A DNA stretch of 64,000 nt from positions 3,455,501 through 3,519,500 of the forward strand of contig NZ_JAWXYB010000018.1 of NCBI RefSeq assembly GCF_033842475.1. Direction: 5' to 3'. Position numbers and translations under genes: made by a program. Numbering within the stretch: the first letter of the stretch is position 1; every line of letters begins with the position of its first letter. The stretch is from Acidiphilium acidophilum. GTDB lineage: Bacteria > Pseudomonadota > Alphaproteobacteria > Acetobacterales > Acetobacteraceae. A model generated the notes under the pieces. It ran no database searches. It had not been told where the DNA came from and saw only the letters and a program-made list of their open reading frames with translations. Below, piece by piece: positions 29,800-39,346 of the stretch.

Positions 29800-30789
29800 A
29801 TGCCTGTATACCCGCATCTGCCGGCCGCCCTTACCCGCAAGATCGCCATCCTCCGACGCGATCAGGCGTTTCGTGCCGATTGGCGGATCATTCGCGCCCG
29901 CTTCCACACCGGCGCTGATCCGGATTTCATCGCGGTCGATGTCGCGCGGCAGCGGCTCTATCTGTTCCGCAACGGCCATCGTGCCGAGGCTTGGACGATC
30001 TCGACCTCTCTGCGCGGGCTCGGGGAGCGGATGAATTCCTACCGCACGCCGATCGGGGCCTTTCGCATTGCACGGAAAATCGGCACCGGACTGCGCCCCG
30101 ACGCGGTGCTCCGCTACCAGGCGGCGACAGGGGCAACCGCCCGTCCGGTATATGCGACGGACGATCCCGCCGCGAGCAAGCTCATTCTGGCCCGCGTTCT
30201 CTGGCTCGAAGGTCTGCAACCGGGCTGGAATGAAGGGGGTTCGGTCGATACCTACACGCGCCATATCTATATTCACGGCACGGCGAATATCGGCATGCTC
30301 GGTCACCCCGCCTCGTACGGATGTGTACAGATGGCACCGCGCGCGGTCATTGCGCTGTACCGCTCGGTCCCGTTGGGTACACCGGTTCTGATCACGCCCG
30401 GCACCGGCAGCCTTCGCGACATTCCGGGCCTGCCGAACCCGACAGCTCGCGACCAGACCCGCGTGAGCGCGGCGGAGACACTTCGCCCGCCTCAATCGAC
30501 CGGCGCGCGGATCATGGCCTCCCGCAACGCTGCCGGTTCGCTCACCGGAAGCCCGCAAACATTGTCGCGGCATACGAAGGCAGCGGGTGCATCCCCGCCT
30601 TTGCCATACGCCGGATGGGCCTCCGGCAGCGCGGCACTCATCCCGACCGGCAGCACCACCACCGCTGGATCGAACCCGCCCAGCGCCGCGCGATGCAGGG
30701 CGGCGAACCGGGGGTCGAGCGGATCGCCGGTGATGACCACGCTGGTCGCTCCGTCGAGCAACGCGGCCGCGCCGAGGAATGTGGGATAG
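29800..30789 (+). CDS. L,D-transpeptidase (YkuD domain) with long antisense tail
   Basis: Peptidoglycan-linked enzyme family. The YkuD domain is clear: FIAVDVARQRLYLF, EAWTISTSLRGLGERMNSYRTPIGAF and the active-site block YIHGTANIGMLGHPASYGCVQM (HGT..., S-x-G-C with the catalytic Cys). The domain ends near residue 205. The remaining ~125 residues are Ser/Ala/Thr/Pro-rich and run antisense through the conserved 3' end of the YyaL-like gene (30492-30789). That tail is probably not a folded domain; either the real stop was lost or the tail is tolerated. No signal peptide is evident, although YkuD enzymes usually act in the periplasm. Confidence 0.82.
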   Translation: MPVYPHLPAALTRKIAILRRDQAFRADWRIIRARFHTGADPDFIAVDVARQRLYLFRNGHRAEAWTISTSLRGLGERMNSYRTPIGAFRIARKIGTGLRPDAVLRYQAATGATARPVYATDDPAASKLILARVLWLEGLQPGWNEGGSVDTYTRHIYIHGTANIGMLGHPASYGCVQMAPRAVIALYRSVPLGTPVLITPGTGSLRDIPGLPNPTARDQTRVSAAETLRPPQSTGARIMASRNAAGSLTGSPQTLSRHTKAAGASPPLPYAGWASGSAALIPTGSTTTAGSNPPSAARCRAANRGSSGSPVMTTLVAPSSNAAAPRNVG

Positions 30790-32531
30790 GCGGGTAGATT
30801 GCGTCGCTCCCCCGCATGAGCGTTTATGAGACGCTGCGCCGCATCACGATATTTCGGCGTTCCGGTCAGATGATACAGACGCGCATAGATTTCGGCCATC
30901 AACCCGGCTGCCGCCGGCACCGCGTTGTCCATTGCCGCGCGGGGTCGCATTCCGCCGGGTAGATCTCTCGCATCATCGGCAGCGGCATAGAGGCCGCCGG
31001 TCCCGTCACCGAAATGCACCGCGGTCGATGCGGCAAGTCGCTCGCTCCGATCCAGATAGGTCTGGATGCCAGTCGCTTCGTACAACGCGATCATCGCCCG
31101 CAGCATCGCGGCCTGATCATCCAGCAGACCTGCCGCCGAAACGGCGCCGCGCCGGTAGGCATGATCGAACCGGCCATCGGGTCGTCCGAGCAGGGCGGTG
31201 ACCGCCTCGAACGCCGCGATCGCGAGATCCAGCCAGTCGGGCCGCTCGAAGACAGCGCTTGCCCGCACCAGAGCGGCGATCGTCAGCCCGTTCCAATCGG
31301 CCAGGATCTTGTCATCCCAGCCGGGCCGCACCCGCTGCGCCCGGACTTCGAACAGACGGGCGCGCAAAGCGGCCAGATCACGCTCCTCATCCTCGCGCTC
31401 GGGGTGGGTTGCGCGGGTCAGGATGATCCGCTCTTCCCAGTTTCCTGCCGCCGGACAGGGGTAATGGGCCTCGAACCGGCCGAAATCATCGCCCAGCACC
31501 GCCATGATTTCGTCGCGGGTCCAGACATAGAACTTCCCTTCAACGCCTTCGGAATCCGCATCTTCCGATGCGGCGAACGCCATATTTCCGTCGGGTGCCG
31601 GATCATGCTTCGCCCTCATATCGCGAACCAGCCAGCCAACGGTCTCAGCCGCCCGGGCTTCCAGGAGCAGGTCGGGTTCCGCCGCGTGGGCGAAGGCCAG
31701 CAATTCCAGGATCTGGGCGTTGTCGTAGAGCATCTTTTCGAAATGCGGCACGAGCCAGGCGGCATCGGTCGAATACCTCGCGAATCCGCCCCCCAGATGA
31801 TCGTAAATGCCGCCCTGCGCCATCCGCGCCAACATCAGCGCAACCGCCGCTCCTGCCTCGTGCCGCCCGGTCCGCGCGTATTCGCCCCACAGGAAACGGA
31901 AGATCGGCGGATTGGGAAATTTCGGTGCGCCGCGCAGGCCACCATCGTCCCAATCGACCATTCCGATGAAGCGCTCGGCGACCGTGTCGAGATCGCCCGG
32001 GACCAACTGACCCGGAGCTCCCGGTTCGGAATGGGCCATCACCCGGCGCATCAGTGTCGCGCCGCTCACCAGCAGCTTCTCCCGTTCGTTCGCCCACGCT
32101 TCGGCCACCCCGGTCAGCACCTGCCGGAATGACGGTCGGCCCCAGCGCGGCTCCGGGGGAAAATACGTGCCGCCGAAAATTGGAGCGCCATCGGGCGTCA
32201 GGATCATGGTGAGCGGCCAGCCGCCCTGCTCGCCCATCGCCTGGAGGGTGCTCATGTAGATACTGTCGAGGTCCGGGCGCTCTTCGCGATCGATCTTGAT
32301 ACTGACATAACGCGCGTTCATCAGTGCGGCGGTTTCCGCATCCTCGAAACTCTCATGCGCCATGACATGACACCAGTGACACGCGGCATACCCGATCGAA
32401 AGCAGGATCGGCTTGTCGGCCAGCCGGGCCATTTCCAGCGTCTCGGGACGCCAGATATGCCAATGCACCGGATTGTCGGCGTGCTGAAGCAGATAGGGCG
32501 AGGTCGCGGTGGCGAGCGTATTGCTGGTCAT
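30492..32531 (-). CDS. YyaL/SPATA20-like thioredoxin-domain protein
   Basis: A 679-residue protein of the DUF255 family: an N-terminal thioredoxin-like domain (SPYLLQHADNPVHWHIWR, AACHWCHVMAHESFED with a CxxC at about residue 50, IKIDREERPDLDSIYM, GGWPLTMILTPDGAPIFGGTYFPPE) fused to a large helical (alpha/alpha)6 part resembling sugar epimerases/cellulases (FYVWTRDEIMAVLG, RPGWDDKILADWNGLTIAAL, NAVPAAAGLMAEIYARL). The C-terminus AFVCRDNVCGLPVSEP is conserved in the family. Biological role unclear. The ATG at 32531 begins the conserved MTSNTLATATSPYLLQH; an earlier in-frame start is unlikely. Its last 298 bases overlap the L,D-transpeptidase frame on the other strand. Confidence 0.9.
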   Translation of the reverse strand: MTSNTLATATSPYLLQHADNPVHWHIWRPETLEMARLADKPILLSIGYAACHWCHVMAHESFEDAETAALMNARYVSIKIDREERPDLDSIYMSTLQAMGEQGGWPLTMILTPDGAPIFGGTYFPPEPRWGRPSFRQVLTGVAEAWANEREKLLVSGATLMRRVMAHSEPGAPGQLVPGDLDTVAERFIGMVDWDDGGLRGAPKFPNPPIFRFLWGEYARTGRHEAGAAVALMLARMAQGGIYDHLGGGFARYSTDAAWLVPHFEKMLYDNAQILELLAFAHAAEPDLLLEARAAETVGWLVRDMRAKHDPAPDGNMAFAASEDADSEGVEGKFYVWTRDEIMAVLGDDFGRFEAHYPCPAAGNWEERIILTRATHPEREDEERDLAALRARLFEVRAQRVRPGWDDKILADWNGLTIAALVRASAVFERPDWLDLAIAAFEAVTALLGRPDGRFDHAYRRGAVSAAGLLDDQAAMLRAMIALYEATGIQTYLDRSERLAASTAVHFGDGTGGLYAAADDARDLPGGMRPRAAMDNAVPAAAGLMAEIYARLYHLTGTPKYRDAAQRLINAHAGERRNLPAYPTFLGAAALLDGATSVVITGDPLDPRFAALHRAALGGFDPAVVVLPVGMSAALPEAHPAYGKGGDAPAAFVCRDNVCGLPVSEPAALREAMIRAPVD

Positions 32532-32601
32532 GGGGAAAAGGGGTTCCTGGTGCCGGGTTCCCCCGTTAGATAGCAGCCGCCAGTAAAAGTGCGAGAGCAA
32601 C

Positions 32602-32952
32602 ATGACCGATCAGCCCGAACCACCGCCCTATTTCACGCATCATGTCTTCATCTGCGGCAATCACCGTCCTCCGGGCCATCCCCGCGGGTCATGTGGCGAG
32701 AAGGGATCGGAAAAGCTCCGCGATTACATGAAGGCGCGCGCCAAGGAACTCGGCCTGACCGGCGTGAGGATCAATGCGGCGGGTTGCCTCGATCGATGCG
32801 AACATGGACCCACGATGGTAATCTACCCACGGGGGACGTGGTACCGGATTGCTGATACGGCGGCGGTCGATCGGGTCTTGATCGAGGATATCCGCGACGG
32901 ACAACCGGTTCCCGAGTTGATGCTGCCCGCCGAGGTCGCTCCGGCCAAATGA
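32602..32952 (+). CDS. Thioredoxin-like [2Fe-2S] ferredoxin
   Basis: A 116-residue protein with the spacing of thioredoxin-fold 2Fe-2S ferredoxins: C19 (HHVFICGN), C31 (GSCGEKG), then C62 and C66 (AAGCLDRCEHGPTMVIYP). VWYRIADTAAVDRVLIEDI-like text (here TWYRIADTAAVDRVLIED) completes the fold. Electron carrier in the cytoplasm; partner unknown. Its TGA overlaps the mnmE ATG (ATGA), so it is translated with the tRNA-modification genes. MnmE-MnmG chemistry does not need this cluster, so the link may only be positional. Confidence 0.9.
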   Translation: MTDQPEPPPYFTHHVFICGNHRPPGHPRGSCGEKGSEKLRDYMKARAKELGLTGVRINAAGCLDRCEHGPTMVIYPRGTWYRIADTAAVDRVLIEDIRDGQPVPELMLPAEVAPAK

Positions 32953-34238
32953 CCGCGGCGATCTTTGCCAATGCCACCGGAATCGGCGGCGCGATCGCGG
33001 TGTTCCGGATGAGCGGGTCGGATATTGCCCGGATCATGTGCACCCTGACAGGCGGAATGCCCGCTCCGCGCCGGGCCAGTCTGCGCCGCCTGCGCGATGG
33101 GTCGGGAACCACCATCGATCACGGGCTGGTCCTCTGGTTTCCCGGCCCTGCGAGCGTGACCGGCGAGGATTATGCGGAGTGCCACCTCCATGGCGGGCGG
33201 GCTGTCGCGGCGGCTTTGACCAAGGCGCTGATCGCACTGGGCGCGCGCCCTGCGGAGCCGGGGGAGTTCTCGCGACGGGCGTTCGGCAACGGCAAGCTCG
33301 ACCTGTTGCAGGCGGAGGGCATTGCCGACCTGATCGCGGCGGAAACCGAATCACAGCGCCGCCTTGCGCTCGATCAGGCCGACGGGGCGATGAGCGCATC
33401 GATCGCGGCCTGGCGCAACGAGTTGATCGGGCTGATGGCCCGTCAGGCCGCGCTGATCGACTTTGCCGATGAGGATCTGCCGCCGGAAGTCGAACGCGCC
33501 ATGCTGCGGGACGTGGCATGCCTGCATCACGATATCACAAACGCGATTGCGGGCGGGCGGGCGGCGGAGCGGATTCGCGAGGGGATCGAGATCGTGGTGC
33601 TTGGCGCGCCGAATGCGGGCAAATCCACGCTGGTCAATGCGCTGGCCGGTGAGGATGTTGCCATCGTGTCCGAGATCGCGGGTACGACGCGCGATGTGAT
33701 CGGCGTGCGGCTCGACCTCGGCGGGGTGCCGGTCCGGCTGGTCGATACCGCAGGCGTGCGGCTGGCGCGCGATGAGATCGAAGCCGAGGGCGTGAGGCGC
33801 GCCGAGGCGGCGGCGTCGCGTGCGGATATTGTCCTGCTCTGCGCTGCATCCCCCGATTTTGCTGCGCCTTCGGTGCCGGACAACCGGTGCGTTCTGCATG
33901 TGGCGACCAAGGCCGACCTCGGCGGTGCCATCCCCGCCGGCAGCCTGCCGGTCAGCGCACGCACGGGTGCCGGGCTCCCTGCCCTGATTGCGGCCGTGAC
34001 GGGAGAAGTAGCGGCGCTGGTCGCGCGTGGTGCAGGTCCGTCCCTGCCTCGCCCCCGGCAGATCGCCTGCCTGCGCGACATGGCGGCGGCGCTGGAACGC
34101 GCGATCGGTGTTGCCGAACCCGAGTTGCGCGCGGCGGATTTTCAGGAGGCAGCCAATGCGCTGGCGCGACTGACCGGCGTCATCGGGGTCGAGGATGTGC
34201 TGGATCAGGTGTTTTCCAGCTTCTGCATCGGCAAATGA
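32949..34238 (+). CDS. mnmE: tRNA modification GTPase MnmE
   Basis: With MnmG it installs cmnm5 at U34 of tRNAs, using GTP and a folate one-carbon unit. The 429 residues have the N-terminal folate domain ([63 protein letters not shown] in parts), the GTPase domain inside the helical part (G1 [11 protein letters not shown]2/G3 [29 protein letters not shown]), and the C-terminal FCIGK with the active-site Cys. The G4 motif reads VATKADL rather than NKxD, a mild deviation. It heads the block mnmE-mnmG-rsmG-parA-parB. Confidence 0.96.
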   Translation: MTAAIFANATGIGGAIAVFRMSGSDIARIMCTLTGGMPAPRRASLRRLRDGSGTTIDHGLVLWFPGPASVTGEDYAECHLHGGRAVAAALTKALIALGARPAEPGEFSRRAFGNGKLDLLQAEGIADLIAAETESQRRLALDQADGAMSASIAAWRNELIGLMARQAALIDFADEDLPPEVERAMLRDVACLHHDITNAIAGGRAAERIREGIEIVVLGAPNAGKSTLVNALAGEDVAIVSEIAGTTRDVIGVRLDLGGVPVRLVDTAGVRLARDEIEAEGVRRAEAAASRADIVLLCAASPDFAAPSVPDNRCVLHVATKADLGGAIPAGSLPVSARTGAGLPALIAAVTGEVAALVARGAGPSLPRPRQIACLRDMAAALERAIGVAEPELRAADFQEAANALARLTGVIGVEDVLDQVFSSFCIGK

Positions 34239-34254
34239 TGCTATAGGGGCCGCC

Positions 34255-35973
34255 ATGAGGATGAGCAGTTCAGATTTCGATGTCGTCGTGATCGGCGGCG
34301 GACATGCCGGTTGCGAGGCAGCGGCGGCATCGGCGCGGACCGGCGCACGAACGCTGCTGTTGACCCAGCGGCTCGAACGGATTGGCGAAATGTCGTGCAA
34401 CCCGGCGATCGGGGGCATCGGCAAAGGTCATCTCGTCCGCGAGATCGACGCGTTGGACGGCATTATGGGACGGGCGGCGGATGCGGCGTGCATTCACTTC
34501 AAGATGCTCAACCGCAGCAAGGGACCGGCGGTATGGGGGCCGCGAGCCCAGGCTGACCGGGGCCTGTATCGCCGCACTGTGCAGGATTTGCTGCGCGCTC
34601 AGTACAATCTGACCCTGGCGGAAGGTGAAGCGGCGGATTTCGACATCGATGCGGCGGGCGCGGTCGCCGGGGTGATCACCGCTGATGGTACACGGATCGG
34701 CTGCCGCGCTGCCGTGTTGACGACCGGCACGTTTCTGCGCGGCGTGCTGCATTTCGGTGAGCGGACCGAAGCCGGAGGTCGCGCGGGGGATGAACCGTCG
34801 AACGCCTTGGCGATCCGTCTGCGCGCACTCGGGCTACCGCTCGGTCGGCTCAAGACCGGCACACCGGCGCGGATTGCAAAAGCCTCGATCGACTGGGACG
34901 CTCTCCCGGAGGATCGTGGCGAGGCTGACCCGGTGCCGTTCAGCCTGCTGACTACGCGCATCGCCAACCGGCAGATTTCGTGCCGGGTGAGCGAGACGAA
35001 TGCAGCGACGCACGAGATCATCGTCGCCAACCTGCATCGCTCGGCAGTGTATGGCGGCCGGATCGAGGGCGTCGGACCGCGCTATTGCCCCTCAATCGAG
35101 GACAAGGTGGTCCGGTTCGCCGATAAGCCGCGCCATCAGGTTTTCCTTGAGCCGGAGGGGTTGGACGATGAAACGATCTACCCGAACGGCATTTCGACCA
35201 GCCTGCCCGAGGACGTGCAGCGCGATTTCATCCGCACCATGCCGGGACTGAGCCGGGCGATCCTGCTGAAGCCGGGCTATGCGGTGGAGTACGACTATGT
35301 CGATCCCCGCGCGCTCGGCCATGATCTGGCATTGCGGGCGATCCCTGGGCTTTATCTCGCCGGACAGATTAACGGCACGACCGGCTATGAGGAGGCCGGG
35401 GCGCAGGGTTTGGTCGCGGGACTAAATGCCGCGCGCCGGTCGTCCGGGTGCGCTCCGGTATCGATCGCGCGGGATGAGGCCTATCTCGGGGTCCTGATCG
35501 ATGATCTGGTGACCCGGGGTGTCACCGAGCCGTATCGAATGTTCACCTCGCGCGCCGAGCATCGCCTGCGGCTGCGCGCTGACAACGCCGATATCCGGTT
35601 GACCGGCAAGGGGATCGCATGGGGATGCGTCGGGCCGTTTCGGGCCGCGGCGTTCGCGGCATTGACGGCGGAACTCGCGGGGGTTGCACCCGGCGGACGA
35701 GCGGCGGTTATTCGGGCAGCCGACCTGTTATACGCTGGCTACCTGTCTCGTCAGGATGGCGAGATCCGGGCGCGGGCGAAGGACGACGCGGTCCGGATTC
35801 CGGCGGATTTCGATTACCGCATGGTCGGAGGACTGTCGGCAGAGCTACTCAGCCGGCTCAACGTCGTGCGGCCGGAAACGCTGGGCGTCGCGGGGCGGTT
35901 GGAGGGGATGACCCCCGCCGCGATGGGCGCCATTTTCATGGCTCTCCGGAAAACAACCGCGATGGCGGCATGA
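34255..35973 (+). CDS. mnmG: tRNA uridine 5-carboxymethylaminomethyl modification enzyme MnmG
   Basis: FAD protein partner of MnmE. The dinucleotide fold [125 protein letters not shown] and [21 protein letters not shown] are all family signatures. At 572 residues it is somewhat shorter than the usual ~620, mainly at the C-terminal helical domain. The start MRMSSSDFD at 34255 is used; ATG 34261 is an alternative. Its stop overlaps the rsmG ATG. Confidence 0.96.
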   Translation: MRMSSSDFDVVVIGGGHAGCEAAAASARTGARTLLLTQRLERIGEMSCNPAIGGIGKGHLVREIDALDGIMGRAADAACIHFKMLNRSKGPAVWGPRAQADRGLYRRTVQDLLRAQYNLTLAEGEAADFDIDAAGAVAGVITADGTRIGCRAAVLTTGTFLRGVLHFGERTEAGGRAGDEPSNALAIRLRALGLPLGRLKTGTPARIAKASIDWDALPEDRGEADPVPFSLLTTRIANRQISCRVSETNAATHEIIVANLHRSAVYGGRIEGVGPRYCPSIEDKVVRFADKPRHQVFLEPEGLDDETIYPNGISTSLPEDVQRDFIRTMPGLSRAILLKPGYAVEYDYVDPRALGHDLALRAIPGLYLAGQINGTTGYEEAGAQGLVAGLNAARRSSGCAPVSIARDEAYLGVLIDDLVTRGVTEPYRMFTSRAEHRLRLRADNADIRLTGKGIAWGCVGPFRAAAFAALTAELAGVAPGGRAAVIRAADLLYAGYLSRQDGEIRARAKDDAVRIPADFDYRMVGGLSAELLSRLNVVRPETLGVAGRLEGMTPAAMGAIFMALRKTTAMAA

Positions 35974-36593
35974 CCCGGATCGAGGAAAAAATCGGCGATG
36001 CGAGCAATGTTTCACGTGAAACAAAGGACGCATTTCGGACCTATTCGGCGGCGATCAGGAGTTGGACCGGGCGGATCAATCTGATCGCCCGGAGCGACGC
36101 CACCGATGAGGCGATCTGGGAGCGTCATATCGCCGATTCATTGCAGATTCTGCCGTTGATACCTGACGGTGTCGATCGGGCGGTCGATCTTGGGTCTGGC
36201 GCCGGATTGCCCGGGCTGGTCGTGGCGATCGAGCGCCGGGATATCGAGGTCACGATGATCGAATCCGATCGGCGCAAGGCCGCGTTTCTGCAAACGATGG
36301 TGGCGACCTTGGGCTTGCGGGCGACCGTGCGGGCAGAGCGGATCGAGCAGGTCAAGATGGCACCGGTACCGTTGGTAACCGCGAGGGCATTGGCACCGTT
36401 GCCGAAACTGCTCGCCTACGCCGTCAATTTCCTTTCGCCCGACGGGGTCTGTCTTTTCCTCAAGGGACAGTCGGTTGGCGCGGAATTGGCGGAGGCTGCA
36501 GCCCAATGGCGCATGAGGGTCGAGCAGTTTCCCAGCCGCACCGCGCCCGGGTCATTTATCCTCCGGATCAGCGAGTTGCAGCGTGCCGCCTAA
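35970..36593 (+). CDS. rsmG: 16S rRNA (guanine527-N7)-methyltransferase
   Basis: SAM-dependent methylation of G527 in 16S rRNA. The 207 residues show the GidB fold: [66 protein letters not shown] (SAM site, in parts), [16 protein letters not shown] and FLKGQS. The ATG at 35970 overlaps the mnmG stop (ATGA); the longer frame upstream is a shadow. Codons 13-18 (NVSRET) coincide with a perfect parS site at 36008-36023, so this stretch is constrained as DNA as well as protein. Confidence 0.95.
   Translation: MTRIEEKIGDASNVSRETKDAFRTYSAAIRSWTGRINLIARSDATDEAIWERHIADSLQILPLIPDGVDRAVDLGSGAGLPGLVVAIERRDIEVTMIESDRRKAAFLQTMVATLGLRATVRAERIEQVKMAPVPLVTARALAPLPKLLAYAVNFLSPDGVCLFLKGQSVGAELAEAAAQWRMRVEQFPSRTAPGSFILRISELQRAA
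36008..36023. promoter_or_regulatory. parS: parS centromere site
   Basis: TGTTTCACGTGAAACA is a perfect 16-bp palindrome identical to the bacterial chromosomal parS consensus bound by ParB. It lies inside rsmG, 560 bp upstream of parA and about 1.35 kb upstream of parB. It implies that this window is near the chromosomal origin. Confidence 0.95.
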
Positions 36594-37371
36594 GATCATC
36601 GCGATCGCTAATCAAAAGGGCGGCGTCGGCAAGACGACCACGGCGATCAATCTCGCCACCGCTTTGGCCGCGACCGGAGAGCGCGTGCTGCTGATCGATA
36701 TGGACCCGCAGGGCAATGCAAGCACCGGCTTTGGCCTCGCCGCCGATGAGCGGGGGATCGGCAGTTATGCGCTCCTGACCGGTGAGGCGCCGGCGGCCTC
36801 GCTGGTATTGCCGACCGAGGTGCCTGGCCTTTTAATGATTCCTGCAACCGAGGATCTGATCGGGGCGGATCTGGAATTTGCTGGAGTCGACCACAGGGAG
36901 CGGATGGTCGAGCGAGCCTTGGCCGAGACCGGGCTGGAGGGACAGTTCGGGTATATTTTCATCGATTGTCCACCCGGACTCGGTCTGCTGACGTTGAATG
37001 CGCTGGTTGCCGCATCGTCGGTACTGATTCCGCTGCAATGCGAGTTTTTTGCGCTCGAAGGCATCAGTCAGTTGATGCGGACGATCAATCTGGTGCGGCG
37101 CACGCTCAACCCGCGCCTCGCTCTCGAAGGGGTGGTGCTGACGATGTTGGATCGACGAAACAATCTTGGACAGGCGGTGGCCGACGACGTTCGCGCCTAT
37201 TTCAAAAGCGATGTGTTCGACACCGCAATCCCGCGCAATGTCCGGGTCACCGAATCGCCGAGCCACGGCAAGCCGGTGTTACTCTACGATTATCGCTCCC
37301 CCGGCGCGCAGGCCTATGTCTCGCTCGCGGTGGAGTTTCTCCGGCGGCAGCGGCAGGGAGTGCGAGTATGA
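36583..37371 (+). CDS. parA: Chromosome partitioning ATPase ParA
   Basis: Walker-type ATPase that moves ParB-parS complexes. The 262 residues have the deviant Walker A IIAIANQKGGVGKTTTAINLA at residues 5-20 or so, VLLIDMDPQGNASTGFG, FIDCPPGLGLLTLNALVAA, PLQCEFFALEGISQL and SEAPSHGKP-like ESPSHGKPVLLYDY. It starts with GTG at 36583, overlapping the rsmG end. The size and lack of an N-terminal HTH fit a chromosomal rather than plasmid ParA. Confidence 0.96.
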   Translation: MPPKIIAIANQKGGVGKTTTAINLATALAATGERVLLIDMDPQGNASTGFGLAADERGIGSYALLTGEAPAASLVLPTEVPGLLMIPATEDLIGADLEFAGVDHRERMVERALAETGLEGQFGYIFIDCPPGLGLLTLNALVAASSVLIPLQCEFFALEGISQLMRTINLVRRTLNPRLALEGVVLTMLDRRNNLGQAVADDVRAYFKSDVFDTAIPRNVRVTESPSHGKPVLLYDYRSPGAQAYVSLAVEFLRRQRQGVRV

Positions 37372-38240
37372 GTTTGAGGGAGCAACCGCGCCGCCTGGGC
37401 AAAGGCCTTGCCGCACTGATGGGTGGCGAAGGCATGGACCGCACCCTCACGCCGGCGGAAGGGGTGCGCGATCTGGCGATCGCCTCGCTGCATCCCGGGC
37501 CGTTCCAGCCGCGCCAGGGGATGGATGAAGACGCCTTGGAGGAGCTGGCCGCGTCGCTCAAATCGCGCGGCGTGCTCCAACCTCTGCTGGTGCGGGCGCA
37601 TCCTGAAAAGACCGGTCAGTACCAGATCATTGCAGGTGAGCGCCGCTGGCGGGCCGCGCAGCGGGCCGGGTTGCACGAAGTTCCCGTGCTGCTGCGGGAT
37701 CTGTCGGATGCCGATGCCATGGCGGCCGGGCTGGTCGAGAACCTGCAGCGGCAGGATCTCGACCCGATCGAAGAAGCGCAGGGATATCAACGACTGCTTG
37801 CGGAATTCGGGATGATCCAGGAAGACCTCGCCGCCGCAGTGGCGAAATCCCGGCCTCACATCACCAACATGCTCCGGCTGCTCAATCTGCCCGAATCGGT
37901 GCAGACCGTATTGCGCTCGGGCGATCTGACCATCGGCCATGCGCGCGCGTTGTTGCAGCACCCCGACCCGCAGGCGGCGGCGCGGGCGGTGATCGCCAAC
38001 CGATTGACGGTTCGCCAGACCGAAGCGATGGTCGCAGCGGCGCTGACCCCCAAGGCCAAGCCGGTCGAACCTGCCGATCCGTCGAGTACCGCAACGAAGA
38101 TGCTGGAGCGGGAGTTATGCGAGCTGCTGGGGTTGAAAGTACGGATTTCGTTCGACGGGAAAGGCGGCGTGGTCAGTATGTCCTATCAGAATCTCGAACA
38201 GCTGGATGGAATTCTGGCGCTCCTGCGGGGACATCAGTAG
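37368..38240 (+). CDS. parB: Chromosome partitioning protein ParB
   Basis: Centromere-binding CTPase. The 290-residue protein has an N-terminal RRLGKGLAALMGG ParA-interaction motif, the ParB/Srx domain with PFQPRQGMDEDALEELAASLKSRGVLQPLLVR (in parts), the CTP-binding GERRWRAAQRAGL and VENLQRQDLDPIEEAQGYQRL, the HTH domain (EDLAAAVAKSRPHITNMLRLLNLPESV), and the C-terminal dimer domain ending YQNLEQLDGILALLRG. The ATG at 37368 overlaps the parA stop (ATGA). Its target parS lies in rsmG. Confidence 0.96.
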   Translation: MSLREQPRRLGKGLAALMGGEGMDRTLTPAEGVRDLAIASLHPGPFQPRQGMDEDALEELAASLKSRGVLQPLLVRAHPEKTGQYQIIAGERRWRAAQRAGLHEVPVLLRDLSDADAMAAGLVENLQRQDLDPIEEAQGYQRLLAEFGMIQEDLAAAVAKSRPHITNMLRLLNLPESVQTVLRSGDLTIGHARALLQHPDPQAAARAVIANRLTVRQTEAMVAAALTPKAKPVEPADPSSTATKMLERELCELLGLKVRISFDGKGGVVSMSYQNLEQLDGILALLRGHQ

Positions 38241-38316
38241 GGATCGTGTCGCCTGAAACTGACCATTGCTGCCGGTTGGCCGGGACCATCGCGATGGTTG
38301 ACGCTTAGAGCGCCGT

Positions 38317-38982
38317 ATGGAACCAGAATCATCCACGCGCCCACCCGGCGCGCGCCTCGCTCCGCAGGTCATCGCCGACCTCGCGGCTCTGGGTCGTCAG
38401 GTCGAGTTTCCCGCAGGGGCAGAGCTGTTCGGTCCCGGCACACCGTGCCTCAATTTTCCCGTGGTGCGGCGCGGGCAGGTAGCGGTGGTGCATCATGGCG
38501 CGCCGGGGCAGGAAATCCAGCTCTACCGATTATCGGTCGACGAGCCGTGCATTCTCAGCCTCGCGGCGATGCTTGGGAATTCACCCTATGGTGCAACCGC
38601 GACAACGATGGTGAAATCTGCAATTCTCATTGTCCCGGTCAATGTCCTGCGTCGGGAATTGTCGCGTAACGAGCCGCTGCAGATGGGTCTTTATTACAAC
38701 TTCGCCAATCGTCTGAACGAAGTGATGGCGCTGGTCAGCGCCGTGACGTTCGAGCCGCTGGGCAAGCGGGTGCTCGCCAGCCTGCTCCGCCATGCGACCG
38801 ATGATGACGATATCGCCATGACGCATGAGGGACTGGCGCAGGAACTCGGATCGGCTCGCGAGGTGGTGAGCCGCCTGCTGTCGGGTTTCGCGGCCGATGG
38901 CCTCATCAGCATGCGGCGTGGTCATATCCGCCTGCTCGATCGGATGAAAATTTTCGCGCTGGTCGGTGAGCGCAGTCACTGA
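38317..38982 (+). CDS. Crp/Fnr-family transcriptional regulator
   Basis: A 221-residue regulator: an N-terminal cyclic-nucleotide-binding-like beta roll (about 20-140, VEFPAGAELFGPGTPCLNFPVVRRGQVAVVHHG in parts), a long dimer helix, and a C-terminal winged helix (MTHEGLAQELGSAREVVSRLLSGFAADGLISMRRGHIRLLD in parts). The cysteines C42-like (TPCLNF) and EPCILS do not form the N-terminal Fe-S cluster pattern of Fnr. The glutamate/arginine cAMP contacts of Crp are also not evident, so the ligand is unknown. A DUF2892 protein follows; similar pairs occur near sulfur or redox genes, which hints at a redox role. Confidence 0.87.
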   Translation: MEPESSTRPPGARLAPQVIADLAALGRQVEFPAGAELFGPGTPCLNFPVVRRGQVAVVHHGAPGQEIQLYRLSVDEPCILSLAAMLGNSPYGATATTMVKSAILIVPVNVLRRELSRNEPLQMGLYYNFANRLNEVMALVSAVTFEPLGKRVLASLLRHATDDDDIAMTHEGLAQELGSAREVVSRLLSGFAADGLISMRRGHIRLLDRMKIFALVGERSH

Positions 38983-39063
38983 CGGGCGCTCGGGCACCGT
39001 CTAGCATCGAGTCCGGTCACATCATTGACCGACTTCATTTTCCAGGAACGGATACGACGCGCC

Positions 39064-39258
39064 ATGACACGAAATGCTGGCTTGATCGATCGGAGTTTGC
39101 GGGTCGCCCTTGGCCTCGCGCTCATCATCGCTGCTGCAACCCACACGATCGGGATTTGGGGATACATCGGCATCGTGCCGCTGCTCACCGGCTTCGTCGG
39201 GTATTGCCCGGCCTATCGCCTGCTCGGCCTGAGTACCTGCCCGGTCCGCCGGAACTGA
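39064..39258 (+). CDS. DUF2892 / YgaP-like small membrane protein
   Basis: A 64-residue protein. MTRNAGLIDRSLRVALGLALIIAAATH starts the DUF2892 fold, followed by GIWGYIGIVPLLTGFVGYCPAYRLLGLSTCP, giving two transmembrane helices and two conserved cysteines (YCPAYRLLG, LSTC). The same module is fused to rhodanese in YgaP. The ATG at 39064 is used; an ATG 13 codons upstream would add a non-conserved tail. It follows the Crp/Fnr gene by 81 bp and may be its target. Confidence 0.85.
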   Translation: MTRNAGLIDRSLRVALGLALIIAAATHTIGIWGYIGIVPLLTGFVGYCPAYRLLGLSTCPVRRN

Positions 39259-39276
39259 GCCAAAGGAGACCTGCGA

Positions 39277-39313
39277 CGGGAATGGTCCGGCAGTCGGCCA
39301 TTCCCGTTCTTTC
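39277..39313 (+). terminator. Intrinsic terminator after the DUF2892 gene
   Basis: CGGGAATGG (39277-39285) and CCATTCCCG (39298-39306) form a 9-bp stem with a 12-base loop, directly followed by TTCTTTC. This is a good Rho-independent terminator for the Crp/Fnr-DUF2892 unit. Confidence 0.8.
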
Positions 39314-39346
39314 TCCGGATCCCGAACAAATCAATCCGCAGGCGGC

